Shown here: positions 1 through 12,008 of the stretch, piece after piece
How positions within the stretch are numbered: position 1 is the first letter of the stretch
Layout of the letters: each line of letters starts with the position of its first letter
Source of the DNA: Gnetum montanum
Lineage: Eukaryota > Streptophyta > Gnetopsida > Gnetales > Gnetaceae
Length of the DNA: 32,472 nt
Assembly: GCA_015680685.1 (NCBI GenBank)
Contig: MNCI01030164.1
Location: 475,157-507,628 of the forward strand
Reading direction: 5' to 3'
The notes under the pieces: generated by a model
What the model was told of the DNA's origin: nothing
The model's input: only the letters and a program-made list of their open reading frames with translations
Databases searched by the model: none
Made by a program: the position numbers and the translations under genes

Positions 1-178
1 TGATGTCATTGTAATAAGGTGTTCACCCTTGTTGTCATGAACACCAGTTTTGTCAAGTCTTGTAATAATGAACCGTTCACATGTCATTCCGTTAGTTTCA
101 TTCCCCTCAATAATCCCATACCTACCTGATATCATTGTAAGGAACTTGAGGACGAGTTTTCATTCAGTCATGGGGGCA
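1..178 (+). mobile_element. 3' end of internal region of an LTR retrotransposon, next to LTR A
   Basis: This block is the reverse-complement match of 31540-31716, and its last 75 bp or so also match 19484-19560. In each case it abuts an LTR of the same family. Solo LTRs B and D, which have target duplications, lack it, so it is inferred to be internal sequence just upstream of the 3' LTR and not part of the LTR. A short G-run (TGGGGGCA) ends right before the LTR and could be the polypurine tract that primes plus-strand synthesis. The rest of the element lies before the window. Confidence 0.6.
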
Positions 179-200
179 TGATGAGATGCAGATTGCACAA

Positions 201-310
201 GCCGCAATATTGCGTACACGATATCACGACCAACGCGATATCGCATCCCCTGCAATATCACGTACCCAATATCACGTCTTTCCCTGCGATATCACGTACG
301 CGATATCGCG
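201..310 (+). repeat. Array of GATATC-centred palindromes in U3 of LTR A
   Basis: About four diverged copies of a palindromic unit (half-site GCGATATCGC, two half-sites joined by GTAC or similar) occur at about 25-34 bp spacing. The array ends 16 bp before the TATA box. The units are CpG-rich although the surroundings are AT-rich, so they may have been protected from deamination or be recent. Equivalent arrays lie in LTRs B, D and E. A role as transcription-factor sites is inferred only from position. Confidence 0.75.
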
Positions 311-325
311 GTCCGCCACCATATC

Positions 326-333
326 TATAAATA
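326..333 (+). promoter_or_regulatory. TATA box of LTR A
   Basis: TATAAATA followed by AGAGGCAGC. The same box and following bases recur, in reverse orientation, in LTR D (20475-20482) and LTR E (31381-31388). LTRs B (14917-14924) and C (19351-19358) keep the TATAAATA only. Conservation at one position in five copies supports it as the LTR core promoter. Confidence 0.8.
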
Positions 334-500
334 AGAGGCAGCACTCCCCTCATTTCTCATCCTAGGCATAAAGTAGCGAAGCTCTGGCGGATTGATCACC
401 CCAGAGATAGAATATTTTCCATGTGCCCGCAGTAGGAGTCCCCCAAGTGAACGGTTCTTTATTCAAGCAGCTTTGTACCTGAACGTAAGTTGTGTATGGC

Positions 501-506
501 AATAAA
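501..506 (+). terminator. Polyadenylation signal in LTR A
   Basis: AATAAA about 170 bp downstream of the TATA box. LTR E has the same signal at 31209-31214 on the minus strand, in the same surrounding sequence, so it is probably the signal defining the end of R. Confidence 0.55.
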
Positions 507-1170
507 GATGAGTTTTGTGGATAAAACTTGTAGTGCATGGATAGGTTTAATTAATGTTATTTACTACTTTTCTAATAACGCGGCATGAGTACGACTTGGT
601 TACGAGCGTTGACAAACGTGTACGGCTAGCCAAGGAATCGGCTACTCATCGCGATTAGATTCTCTCAACCCTTTCCTCCTAGAACGTGGGACAAGTACGA
701 CTTGATTACAAGCATCTACGGATGTGTATGGCTAGTCAAGGAATTGGCTGCTTGTCACACTTAGGTTAGTTAAGTGCCTCAGTACGACCGCTTCAAGCAC
801 ATGCGTTACATGTGGTGATCCCAGTAACGATTAGCGTTTGGTAACCACAGTTGCACAGTTCAGGGTGTGTACGGTAAGTGGGAACGGATGCTGACGCTAG
901 GACTTAGTGTTGTAGTTAGAGTTAGTTAGTTTCTCAACCCTTCACCCTCATAGCTTAGGAGATAAATTGCAAAATACCAAAAAAATCATATACCTCAAAC
1001 TTGCTTAACCATACACCGTGACACATACAAGCAAGCCTAGGAAGACAACGAACGATTAACCCCAAGTGTTCCATGGGGTGTTTAGGCATTTAGTCTGTGG
1101 AGTTCGATCGGATCGCGCGTGCTACGCTCATTTCGTATGGTTGAGTGTAGGGGTACCTCACCACTCATCA

Positions 1171-3028
1171 ATGGTAAAGGTAAAATACACCACAACCTCA
1201 CCATGACTTATGATGACAAACCACAACCTCACCACAACTTATGTTTTACACAAAATGAAGTGAAATGATGGAAACAGATTAGAAGACTCAACCATAACTA
1301 GACCAAACTTATGGTGAATAATCATGTCTAAACCTCAAGTCACGGTGTTGTAGATTTATGAAAAAAAAAACTAGAAAATATATAGGATGGTTGAAGCTTG
1401 ATCATAACCTCAACATGACCACCACCTAACCATGATTTGTGATTAATGTTGACAATCACATCACAACTCATGGTTGATCCATGGTTATGTACAAATTCTA
1501 GAAAAAGGATCAAAACAATAAAAAGAGACCCAAAAATGTCCAACAATGGCTAAGTAACATTGGGATTAAAGAGGAAAAAGCCTAGCAAGCACAATTGACT
1601 TAACAAAATGAGGTAGAAAAGGCCAACAAGAAAATAGTACAACATAAGAGGCCAAACCCTAAGAAAGACTCATTAAAAATGCATGAAACTATGAAAACTC
1701 AAAATCTTACAAAATGATCAAAACCTAATAGAACCTATAGTAAGAAGAATGTAATGACAACATAATACTGGTTGAACAAGCAATACCATGCCCCAAAATA
1801 ATTAGTAAATTAATTTTTACAAAACCCTTGAAATCCAAAATCAACAAAATACATGGAATTATAGAAAGAGATATAATGATTTAAAGCCCAAAAATTATAC
1901 AATTCTATTTGTGCAAAGAAAAACTCAATCCCTAATCAAAAATCACATATATCTACATAAATTAAACAATACCTAATCCTCTCTAAATGTACACAAAATA
2001 CTATGAACCAAAACGAACAAAAAAAAGTAACAAGAATGCTCATTCTTACTGTCGAATGCTTACAAACCAATAAAGCTCCACACACCACCACAAGCCTTCA
2101 ATTTGGCAACACTTCCAAGTCCAAGAAAATGGATGCTCAAAGTTTCTAATTAAATATAATGTTAGGTTTTTATGGCAAATCATCCAAGAAACCAAATGTA
2201 ACACAACTAGTTGATTGTCTAAGAGCTTAAGCATCACAAAAAACATCCACCACAAGGATCTCATGTGAAGTACGTAATGCCAAAAAACCTCCTGTAATGC
2301 CAAAAAACATACCAAAACTAAAAGATAAAAAAATAGCACATGCCTCATAGTATAATTATTAAAATTAAACATAAGCTTACACACAAAAATCAACCATGCC
2401 TTCACATTCTTATGCCATGTTCATACAATAACCTCCATGAAAATTTGTTAAAATTCATCCACCAAGTTAGTAGTGCACATCAACTAATAATAATAATAAT
2501 AATATATAATTAAAATATTATATAAAATTATAATACAAATAAATATAAAATATAAAGCTAGAAAAATCTATCTAACCAATAGCATAATCAAAGCATAACA
2601 TAACATCTAAGCTTCACAAGCACAAAGTACAAGTACAAACATACAAATGGATACATGGTATCCATAGTAGAGGTGTCACAAGATATTTTCTTTGATTCTC
2701 AAGGAAAGATATTCTAAGATTTCAAACCTTCAAAGAAGACTTGCTAAAGAGGATCACATTAGATCAAGTGAGATATGATTTTACTATTTTCGTGCCATAT
2801 GTTTTTTTTTTCATTGATATATGGATAATCATTATGGCCTTTTTGTATCACAAAGTCAATATTATAACAAATGATTATATTTGCATTGATAAATTTTATG
2901 TTCAAAATATTTTAGACTTTACGTAATTAATTTTTACATCAATTATTTGTTACAAAAAAAAATTTTGATATATAATAATATGAATATTTTAATTAAACTT
3001 TTATTTACCTAGTGTGACTAGCAACCAC
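1171..3028. other. AT-rich intergenic DNA, no gene seen
   Basis: No open frame here looks like a protein, and the short open stretches are low-complexity. A short direct duplication (CCACAACCTCACC, near 1190 and 1211) and a trinucleotide microsatellite (2483-2503) are the only structures seen. Confidence 0.6.
2483..2503. repeat. (AAT)n microsatellite
   Basis: About six uninterrupted AAT/TAA units, running into an AT-rich stretch. Confidence 0.85.
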
Positions 3029-3526
3029 TAGCTTAGATATATATTTATTATATATATCTATAATTTGGCAAAGAGGATCTTTTTCCTCATTAAATAATTA
3101 AGTCTTACTATCCAAGATTTTTGACTTAAATCTTTCAAGATATCTTCGAATGAAGAAGATTCATGCATTCTACCATGGTATATTCTTCATTTTAGCTAAA
3201 TTTCTTTTTTGTTTTACACTTTCCAAGCATCCAAAATTCAGCTAAAATGAAAAACATACCATCTTGAGTCTAAAAGATTTGAGTTAAAAATCTTGTTCCT
3301 TGTCCAAAGATTTTGAAAGATGCATTTTTAAAATCATGTTCTTCAATTAGAGATCGTAAAAAATTTGTTAATTAAAATCTTGTTCCTTGTCCCAAGATTG
3401 TAAAAGATTTATCTATTAAAATCTTACTCCTGATCCATGAGTCAAGAATATTTGATGAAAAAGACTTAATTATTCAAAAAGATAAAAATCCTTGTCCAAA
3501 TTTTATATATATATATATCTAAGCTA
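3029..3526. mobile_element. Fold-back (MITE-like) element with long inverted arms
   Basis: The outer ends TAGCTTAGATATATAT and its reverse complement face each other. Inside them the arms continue to pair: an AATTTGG box, then ATAATTAAGTCTT (near 3092 and 3464), an AAGATTTTT...TCTT segment, and TTCATTTTAGCT (3188-3200 and 3237-3250), leaving a loop of about 30 bp near 3205-3234. The right arm is longer because a segment containing TCTTGTTCCTTGTCC is repeated (near 3288 and 3375). If the terminal TA is a target duplication, the element is 3031-3524 and resembles a Tc1/mariner-type MITE. No transposase is encoded, so it would be non-autonomous. Confidence 0.7.
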
Positions 3527-4475
3527 ATATGATATGATCAACTAAACATAGATGATCAAAAGCCTTGTTTGATAATGAGGAGCCAAGATGATAAGGGTCC
3601 CACCAACCATAACCAAAGGGATTATATCATACAAAACACAATGTGATTGAGTAATTGACTTTGAAAATAATGTTAAGTGGATTACAAAGAACACTAGTAT
3701 GTCATTGCATTCAATAAATATAAAAGATGTTATAATACATATTGTACAATGTGAACCAATGTGAACCCATGTTGCCATGGTCAAAGAAAATAGAATTTTT
3801 ATTCTTTTATATTTTATAATTTTTATATATTTTATAAATATAATAATAATACAATAATAACCATACAAGCATCATAATCTCTTACAAGACAAGCACAATG
3901 CTCACATTCACATTCTCTCACACATGTCACAATTTCTTATGAAACAAGTGCAACAACACCATATACAAAAAGTAAACAATGGATCTAATCATAACCTCAA
4001 TGACCCAACATAATGTCATACAATTAAGACTTTCTTAAATAACAAGAAGTATCGTCCTAGCTCTACATAATGAAAACAAATAAGTAACTTTATTAATAAA
4101 TGCATATGATTATCATGAAATTCGTATTCTTGGTATTTTTACAATTTAAGGCATCCACAACATATAACAATGGAAAAATCATGAGTTTTATTCACAATGC
4201 ATAATAGAAGACTTCACATCGAACAAACAATTCTAGGCTACATAAGCAAAGTAGCACTTTAACAAAGTCTAGCCACACTTATTAATGCAATAACTCAAAA
4301 CACATACAAAATGGAAGAAAATCAACTTAACCAATGGAAAAGAAGCTCTTCACTCGAAACCTAATAACAAAAGCTCAAAAGGACACAAAAAATAATTAAT
4401 ATATCAAATGATATCTCAATCCAAGTATTGATTGTTTTCACTATGCAACGATATAGGTTCATCAATGTGGAACAT
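3527..4475. other. AT-rich intergenic DNA, no gene seen
   Basis: No protein-like frame or recognisable repeat was seen on either strand. Confidence 0.55.
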
Positions 4476-5960
4476 TGAACTTAGGAGGGGGGATGAATAA
4501 GTTCCCCAAATTAAAACTTAAACAAACAAAGCACACACATTGAATTTAACATGGTTTCCCAACTTGGGTAGTCCACACTTGAAGGGTAGATCGCAAGCAC
4601 ACCTCTAAACTTTGTTGCTCTCAAAATGTGGTTAAAGGGTTCCCACCTTGTACAGTCTTCAAGCCCTGCTTCAAAGTGTTCTATTGCAGCACTAATCACT
4701 CAACCCCACAAGGTCCCATCAGGCTTGGAAATGTGATTTCAAGGCTTCCACAACCTTTACAATCTTGAGCTTCACACTAGAGTGTTGTACCGTAGCACCA
4801 ACAACTCAATCTCATAGGATCTCAACAAGCTCAAGGAACTCAACTCTACAAGGCAATAAAAACAAGAATTACAAGGAAAGATTGCAACTCAATTTGTTGA
4901 TCCTTGTACAATTAAGTACAACACACTTTACAATTCCAAAATAATAAAACAATGAAGAGCAACAGAGAATTCAATGATTACAAATGATTGTACAACAAAT
5001 ACAATAAGGCTTGCACATTTCCCAATGCACATGAAGTTTTTTTATAGATGTCATGTTGCTAAATTTTTCTCGAAACTTGTGCAACAACTAGCTAATAGTC
5101 ACTAACAATCATGAGAGACATCTTTCTTGTGCCTAAGACATCACTCTAAATTTAACTTCAAATCTAGAAAGACATCTTTGTTTCCTAAAATACATCTTTC
5201 TAATGTCTCCATCCTAGAAGACATCTTTGCTCAATGAAAGATGTCTTTCTGTATTTAGTCTACATTCTATAAAAACATCTTTACCTCATGAAAGACAACT
5301 TTGGTTGGGAAAAGACCTCTTGTTGTTTTAAAAAACATCTTTCTAAATTTTCTCTAAGTTCATCACAAATCTACCAAGATGTTTGCTGCTTCCCAGAGAC
5401 ATCTTTCTTTACTTTCTCTTACATGATCAAAGACATCTTTCTTCACTTTCTCTTACATGATGAATGCATCATTCCTTGTCCACGATCTTGACCTTCTACA
5501 TGCTTTAATGATGATAACTTTGGTTGTTCAATATATAATCCTTGTTGACATTCTTGCTCCTGTAAACACAACCACCACACAAACATCCTTGTACTATATT
5601 TATCTTAACGTTTTGACACACCAAAAGGTCCAAAATCAATGCCCAAGGATTAATGCAACCTACTAGTTCTAGAACATACTTCAAGACAAATGAGGAAATT
5701 GAGGCTAGGTAAGGGGTATGTTAATGCTCCTATACTAATGCAAAGGATGTAATGATGCAAGTGTGTCAACACATCCTCCCTTCCTCTAGTACCACACCAC
5801 CACTCCTAAGTGAAAGTTAAAACCTAAAGAAACATGTCATAAGATCCTTATGAAGCCCAAATGAGGTCAAAAATATCCTAAGTGACTTAAAGTATGCACA
5901 CAACCCAAAAGAGTGATACATGAAGTAAGGATGCATCCTCAAGAAACATGAACCTCAACC
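4476..5960 (-). mobile_element. LTR-like block of a second repeat family
   Basis: Read on the minus strand, this block has a segment (5960-5690) shared with 18090-18340, then an array of ACATCTTT motifs (5460-5105), a TATA-like TATAAAA (5046-5040), and then about 560 bp that could be R-U5. This order (conserved upstream part, motif array, TATA box) matches that of LTRs A to F. The 4641-4842 part contains two diverged copies of a block of about 110 bp, each with a TCAAGC/TTGAGC CTTCA-like start and an ACTCAA motif. Exact ends and a target duplication could not be established, so the limits are approximate. Confidence 0.4.
5105..5460. repeat. Array of ACATCTTT motifs
   Basis: AGACATCTTT or a close variant occurs about ten times in 355 bp at irregular spacing of roughly 20-60 bp (near 5115, 5170, 5200, 5218, 5273, 5331, 5398, 5431 and others), with one copy inverted (AAAGATGTCTTT near 5238). 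The motif is nearly its own reverse complement. The last two copies carry a longer shared tail (TACTTTCTCTTACATGAT or CACTTTCTCTTACATGAT), which indicates recent local duplication. Confidence 0.7.
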
Positions 5961-7589
5961 ATACATGCTAATACTATAAATATAAAGCATACATGTTGCT
6001 TACTAAGTTCAAGGCTTACAATTAACTTACAAAATGTCATTGAATAACTCATCATAAGATCTTAGGATGACTGTAGAGTTGGTACTAGCCATAACATAAG
6101 CCAAGATGTGATGATGATATTATAGTTGTAACATTTATATAGAAGGTTTATAGAAATGAGGTTTCCAACAAAGAGCCTTGATGGCTAGTGTTAATTAGTA
6201 TACCTTATAGTTATTCTAATTTCAAATGTAATAACTCATAAGATTTCACCTACATTAATTCTTAGATTAACAATTTACAATTAACTTTTCATTTTTAATG
6301 TTGTGGTTGCAACATTGAATCCCATTTTTCAATCTTGTTCCAAGAGTATCAAGGTAGTTTCATCTATAATGAAAATGTTCAAAGCCTTCCTACATATTTT
6401 ATGAAAATAATGAGAAAAGAAATGAGATGTAAAAAGAAAGATCAATTTTGATTTAAAGATTATTCTATCTCTAATGTATTTCTATTTGTGTTTTTGGCTA
6501 CCCATTTATATTTTAACCACCCAATGAATTTTTTTTTTTAAGCCATGACTAAGGATTTCTCATGAAACTTTAATGTAATGTTGTTTTTGAAGTCTAAGGG
6601 CATTAATATGTTAAATGTAGATTTTCACATAAATTAAGCTACTTAAGTATTTCTTACTACTTAGATGGTTTCATAATTGCTTTCTTAAGGATTTTTAAGT
6701 GGTTTAATTTTTTCCTTACATAACCTATGGAGCTTTTAAGTTGTTTATTCTTATGCATATTTTATTAAGCATAACATGATTAATACCTAGAAGCTCAAGA
6801 GAGATTATTACATACCTTATTCTAATGAAAGTGATTTGACAAATAAAAAATCATGAATGATAAAAGTAGCATGAAATTATCAACACTAGAATTTGATATT
6901 AAACATTTATAAAGTTCTTTAGCTATCTAATGCAATAAATGAAATGCTTGCAAAACACACATCACCATGCTTAATATCAAAGTTTCTATAATAATAAAAT
7001 ATCATTACTTAACCATTTTTCTAACATTTTAAGATCCTTAGGCATCTTTTTCATTTGTGTCAATGCCTTATAAGCATGATAGCAAATCAACCTAATGTAC
7101 AAAGACTACCAAACATGTTTCCATTTTCTAAAGTTTCTTTACTTTCAATTTGAAAAAGGACATTATCTTTCCTTATCATTTTTTCAGTCCAAAAGGTTTC
7201 TTTCATTTTCTTAATAAAAATTTTAAGTTTCTTTTCCTTCCACCACAAATTTAGATCTACAATTCTTGAAACGAACATTAAGTAACAAGCAATAATCAAC
7301 CACATGAAAACAATGGACCAAGGTTCATTCAAGCCCTACTTAACATCACAACATGAAATCTACTTCTAATTAGTTAAAGAAATCCTAAACTTTTGTATTA
7401 CATGCAAAGAAACAATAAGGAACCATAAAAGAAACTCATTTACAAAAGATAAACACAATCTAAAGTAACAATAGGCAAAATATTTATTGATGACTTCATA
7501 TACAAGAGTCCTAAAAGTATATTTTTCTTATTCTACCAACACCACACTCCACCATATCTTTCAAAATTAAACATATGACATATGTCAAA
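5961..7589. other. AT-rich intergenic DNA, no gene seen
   Basis: The longest open frame (7332-7087, minus, 81 codons) is Lys/Ile/Phe-rich and resembles no family I recognise. It is probably chance. Nothing else supportable was seen. Confidence 0.5.
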
Positions 7590-7733
7590 GGGATATTGGA
7601 ACCCAAAATTATTAACACACTAGTACACCCAAGATTTATAAAAACTTATAACTCAATGCTACCTAGTAAAATCAAACTTGTGACCTACAATTACTAAGCC
7701 AAGACCATACCACTAAGTTAACACCTCATTGTC
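7590..7733 (-). mobile_element. tRNA-related SINE copy
   Basis: On the minus strand it starts with AATGAGGTGTTAACTTAGTGG, which contains an A-box-like element, followed about 45 bp later by a B-box-like AAGTTTGATTTTACTAGG. It then has the family body (GAGTTATAAG...AAATCTTGGG) and a tail ending near GGTTCCAATA. The same layout recurs in several copies between 11572 and 13080 in both orientations. Confidence 0.6.
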
Positions 7734-8752
7734 ACCGCAATCCACCTACTTTAACAAGTAACCTAAAGCTTTAACTAAGTTAAAACTCATTAATATTAAA
7801 GCTTCCATAAATTATATATAGGTAATCAAACCATTTATCACATTCATTACTATAATATTGACCATATTAGATGCACAAAACTATGATGATAGAATTATCA
7901 AGCAATAAAACATCTATTTTAAAAGGCCACTTAATAAAAATTCAAAACACAAAACATGATATAGCAATGACAAATTAAAATTTGCCTTTAAAGCAGAAAA
8001 AAACCTTTATGAGAAGATTAATGATAAAATGACAAACCCAAATCATATTTTTACACATGTAAAGAAATTTATGAGATGCAAAAATCATCTAATTGACATT
8101 TATATTCAACAAGATTCATCCAAAACTGTGACAACTAATCGGTCTATAAAAACAATGGACCACCAAGGTTCATTTAATCATATAGTGTCGGTGAAAACAA
8201 TGGACCACAAGAAACACCATATCATTAAAGGAAAGGATCCAAAACTGTGACAACTATAAATATAACACCAGGAAGTTACTAAAGTTGGGCCCAAGTGGAA
8301 GAACCATGCAACTTGGGCAGTGAAACACAACTACACCAATCGACGCATTTCACATCTTTAATTACACATCTCTAATTACAGGCTAGAAAACCGGAACATA
8401 CGAGAAGACAATCCTATCATCAATTCATCAGCTCCAAAACCTGCCATACTAATTGTACCAAAAATTATCAAAGGGCCTAAAGCATCGTCAGGAGCGCCAA
8501 CCACAACTCCCTCTCAGATACACTCATTTTCAAACCACTGTATTGCGACATTCAAAAATCTTGATCCAAAGAAACAAAAACCACGCGTTTGCCAATAACG
8601 CTGACTATGGATACGCAATATAGACACATCAAGAATGCATATTAGGGTCACAAACAAACAAAGAAAAAGCCCTCTTTCACTGATGGATTTGTATCAGCCA
8701 AACCTATAATACAATGTCGCAAAGCTATGCACTAAAAACCCATTAAATTAAA
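7734..8752. other. Intergenic DNA with a 20-bp direct repeat
   Basis: ATCCAAAACTGTGACAACTA occurs exactly at 8118-8137 and 8237-8256. Between them AAAACAATGGACCAC is repeated (near 8148 and 8193), and a related AAAACAATGGACCA lies at about 7308. This suggests a diverged tandem duplication of about 119 bp. No gene was recognised. Confidence 0.55.
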
Positions 8753-10406
8753 ATGCGTCAAACACTGCGCTTTGAATCATCAAATACCATGACACAAAAC
8801 CCTGGCACAAACACCGAACTGAGAATCGGCGAATATTTAGAGAAATTGAAAACCAAAATCCTTGCACAAAAACACGGGCAACGGCAACAACAAAATGTTG
8901 CATCTTCAACCAATGTTAACCAGCTAATTTATAACAAAGTCGCAGACACTGTTCCTATAACAGGACAAAAAAGGACGCAATGGCTTAACAATGGTACACC
9001 AAGTTCAATGGTTTTTTTCTCTTAAAAACAAAAAAAAAGCAGCCAAGCAAGAGATACCGCTGAAATCCTAAATGGTTCACGCCAACAAGCTGTTCAAGTA
9101 ATTTTGTAAATGCATGGCTGCAAACATTGCTTTCAACTACTTTCAACTTCTCTTGTTGCAAAACATTGGGTTGCAACAAAAAATCTCCCCTAAAAGAAGA
9201 GAGCAGAATGCTCGAACTCAATTTCGTCCATCACTTGAAATGCTTATATACAACTTTCTGCTCATTCATTCTATTTCTTTTTGCCTCCTCGCTTTCAAAT
9301 TTGCAATCTTTTAATACCTACGGTTACTAATTTCCAATTTGATAAACTCTAAGCTTAATACGGACTTAATACAAGCAACTTGAAAACTACTCGCCGTCTT
9401 AAGTGATGTTAGCTTACTTCAAATATTATAAAAAATCGTACAGATACTTCATCATTTCAAAATTGTATCAACAGTTTCAAGGCTGTCGGATCACATGCTT
9501 TTAAGATTATCAATACTTGAGACACACGACTGCGACGCCCACTGCTCAGAAGAAGATCATGATGCCCGGTGGGTAGAAGAATCGCCAAAGTCCACGACAT
9601 TCTGCAATATGAAATACTCAAATTTTGATTGGCAACAATGATGAATACCGTTGCTCCAACACTGAAAAGAATCTGATAAGACGTCAATCCAGGCTAACGC
9701 AAAAGGCCATGACAAAAAGGCACAAAAATACATCCATTCCAAGAACCATCGTTCAAGGCTTCACAGCCAAACTTCAGCCAATACAATATAAAGCCCAATT
9801 CAATCAATGCAATCTGTCGACCAACGAACCCAACACGCAGAATCTCATATATCGAATAGCAGGCCAACAAATCGATGCATTCAAGAAGAGACACGAGCCA
9901 TTTGTTCATCGGCCCGTTTCCGAAACTTGACATGAAGGTTATCGGACAGCATTAAAAGCCCTCAAAGGCAACATCAAGAACGACAACCCGTTCTCAAACG
10001 TTTCACTTTCAAACTAAGTGCATCGCATCATCCAAAACAATCTCAAAACCGCTTCTGCCAATACTATTTAACCATGAACACGCAAAATGCGCGATCGAAG
10101 AGTGCATATTACAGACACAAGGGACCACGAATCGCGAGATAGTCACCTCACTGATCGACTGGAATCAAGCAAAACCAAAATGCAAATTCGCAAGTGGAAC
10201 CACCGAATGCCAAAAGACAATGCCGTTGCACAAAACCAATTACAACAACAAGAACAGAATGTCGCCCTTTTCGATCAACTTAAAAAACAGAACAGTTCAT
10301 TCAAGATGAAGATTACATCAAACAGATCAGCCGGAGGCAACCATACCGCAGACATTGTTTCTGCTCACAATAAAACTAAAGCAAAGAGAAGCAAAAGAAA
10401 ACAGAG
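8753..10406. other. CpG-retaining low-copy DNA downstream of histone H4, no gene recognised
   Basis: Base composition changes here: CpG dinucleotides and mixed-sequence DNA are common, unlike the AT-rich flanks, and no repeat shared with the rest of the window was seen. Several open frames overlap on both strands: plus 8753-9025, 9625-9930 and 10087-10422; minus 9694-9933 and 9457-9687. The minus frames encode hydrophobic stretches, and the minus sequence near 9602 reads TTTCATATTGCAG like a splice acceptor. I recognise no family in any of them. It may be the H4 3' flank, a non-coding transcript or an unrecognised split gene. Confidence 0.4.
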
Positions 10407-10418
10407 CCCTAACCCTAA
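10407..10418. repeat. Two telomere-type repeat units beside the H4 stop codon
   Basis: CCCTAACCCTAA sits directly next to the H4 stop codon (10419-10421), on the 3' side of the gene. It is two units of the plant-type telomere core (TTTAGGG lacking one T). Telo-box-like motifs are known upstream of some plant growth genes, so a position downstream is not the usual one. Chance is possible. Confidence 0.5.
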
Positions 10419-10990
<572 letters not shown>

Positions 10991-11571
10991 ACAGCCGCGC
11001 GCGGTTTTACAAATTTTGGTTTCACTTCAATCGATGCACTTGTTCGCGCGCGAAGTTGTTTTGTAACGGTGAAAAAAAACATGGAGGGAAGGCAATGCCG
11101 TTGGTTTTTTGTTCTTTCTTGTTTTTTCCTTCCCCAACTTTCAATTAGATAGATGTGGTAATTCTACCAATGTCCCGTACATTTTTCATGCAATTTGCAT
11201 AAGTATAGTGTTACCGGTTTCCTTTTTATATATTAATGTTTGAAAAAAAAATATTTGATTAGATAATTATGACATAAGCTTTTTTTTTTACTAAATGAAC
11301 ATTTAAGCTAGTAGCACAACTTCATCTTTATTTTTAAATTTGTTCATGTTAAGTGATAGGTGGCATAAGTAGTTAGCTAATCATCTGGTTACACAAAACA
11401 TTGCTAGTTCAAATTATACTTGAGTATTACCATGTTTGTCTATGATGCTTCTAAAATATAATGTTGGCTATATGTCTTACAACACATGATTGAGGGGGCA
11501 CTACATACTACTTAAATTCATGAGTAGTGAATGGTTGGTTATAGTTCAAGTCATAGTTTGAGATTTTTAAC
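10991..11571. other. H4 upstream flank grading into AT-rich DNA
   Basis: CpG-rich sequence (GCGCGC-type runs near 10997 and 11046) gives way after about 11090 to AT-rich DNA. No gene is seen upstream of or divergent from H4. Confidence 0.5.
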
Positions 11572-11808
11572 AATTAAGTGTTTGCCTAGTGGTATGGGTC
11601 TTGGCTTCATAACCCCAGGTCACAAGTTCAATTCTACTAGGTAGCATTGAGTTACAAACTTCTACAAATCTTGCGGCCCAATGGTATGGGTCTTGGGTTG
11701 GTAACCCCAAGTCATAGGTTCAATTCTACCAAGTAGGACTAAGTTATAAACTTATATAAATCTTGGGGTGTACCTATGTTTCATTTATTTCTAGTTCCAA
11801 CACCCCCT
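11572..11808 (+). mobile_element. Dimeric tRNA-related SINE
   Basis: Two tRNA-like heads follow one another in the same orientation. Each has an A-box-like part (GCCTAGTGGTATGGGTCTTGG at 11584; GCCCAATGGTATGGGTCTTGG near 11676) and, about 45 bp on, a B-box-like part (AGTTCAATTCTACTAGGTAG and GGTTCAATTCTACCAAGTAG). Only the second is followed by the tail (CTTGGGGTGTACCTATG...GTTCCAACACCCC). RNA polymerase III transcription is inferred from the box spacing. Confidence 0.65.
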
Positions 11809-12008
11809 CAAGTTATGATTAGTATTGTGGATTTTTCATTGATACTAATAGTGTTGGAACTTGAAATATCATATTATTTTGTTGTCTTTATATCATCTAT
11901 GATAGGCTAACTATTGAAGTAAGCAAATGACTTGATGATGACTCAATGTGGCAAACTATCTACCTAACATTGTATTTCTTAAAAGTATATTTTAGCTATA
12001 ATATATGA

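Larger units (their letters stand above)
179..1170 (+). mobile_element. LTR A, 3' LTR of a Ty3/gypsy-type element
   Basis: The ends TGATGAG and CTCATCA form a 7-bp terminal inverted repeat, as expected of an LTR. Orientation comes from a TATA box (TATAAATA, 326-333) followed about 170 bp later by a polyadenylation signal (AATAAA, 501-506), giving a U3-R-U5 order on the plus strand. U3 holds a palindrome array (201-310). The R/U5 part contains two diverged copies of a block of about 70 bp (near 582-653 and 690-765, each with a TACGACTTG-like start and an AAGGAAT motif). The same duplication is visible in LTR E. The sequence matches copies E and F over most of its length in inverted orientation. 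The right flank is ATGGT; the matching flank would be before the window. Confidence 0.85.

Noticed and set aside
201-310. CRISPR-like array of short repeats
   Set aside because: This is plant nuclear DNA; the units are diverged palindromes with repeated spacers, in LTR promoters, and no cas gene is present.
11572-11760. Functional tRNA genes
   Set aside because: Box-like parts are present, but the sequences do not give convincing acceptor and anticodon stems, and many diverged copies with a shared non-tRNA tail indicate a SINE.
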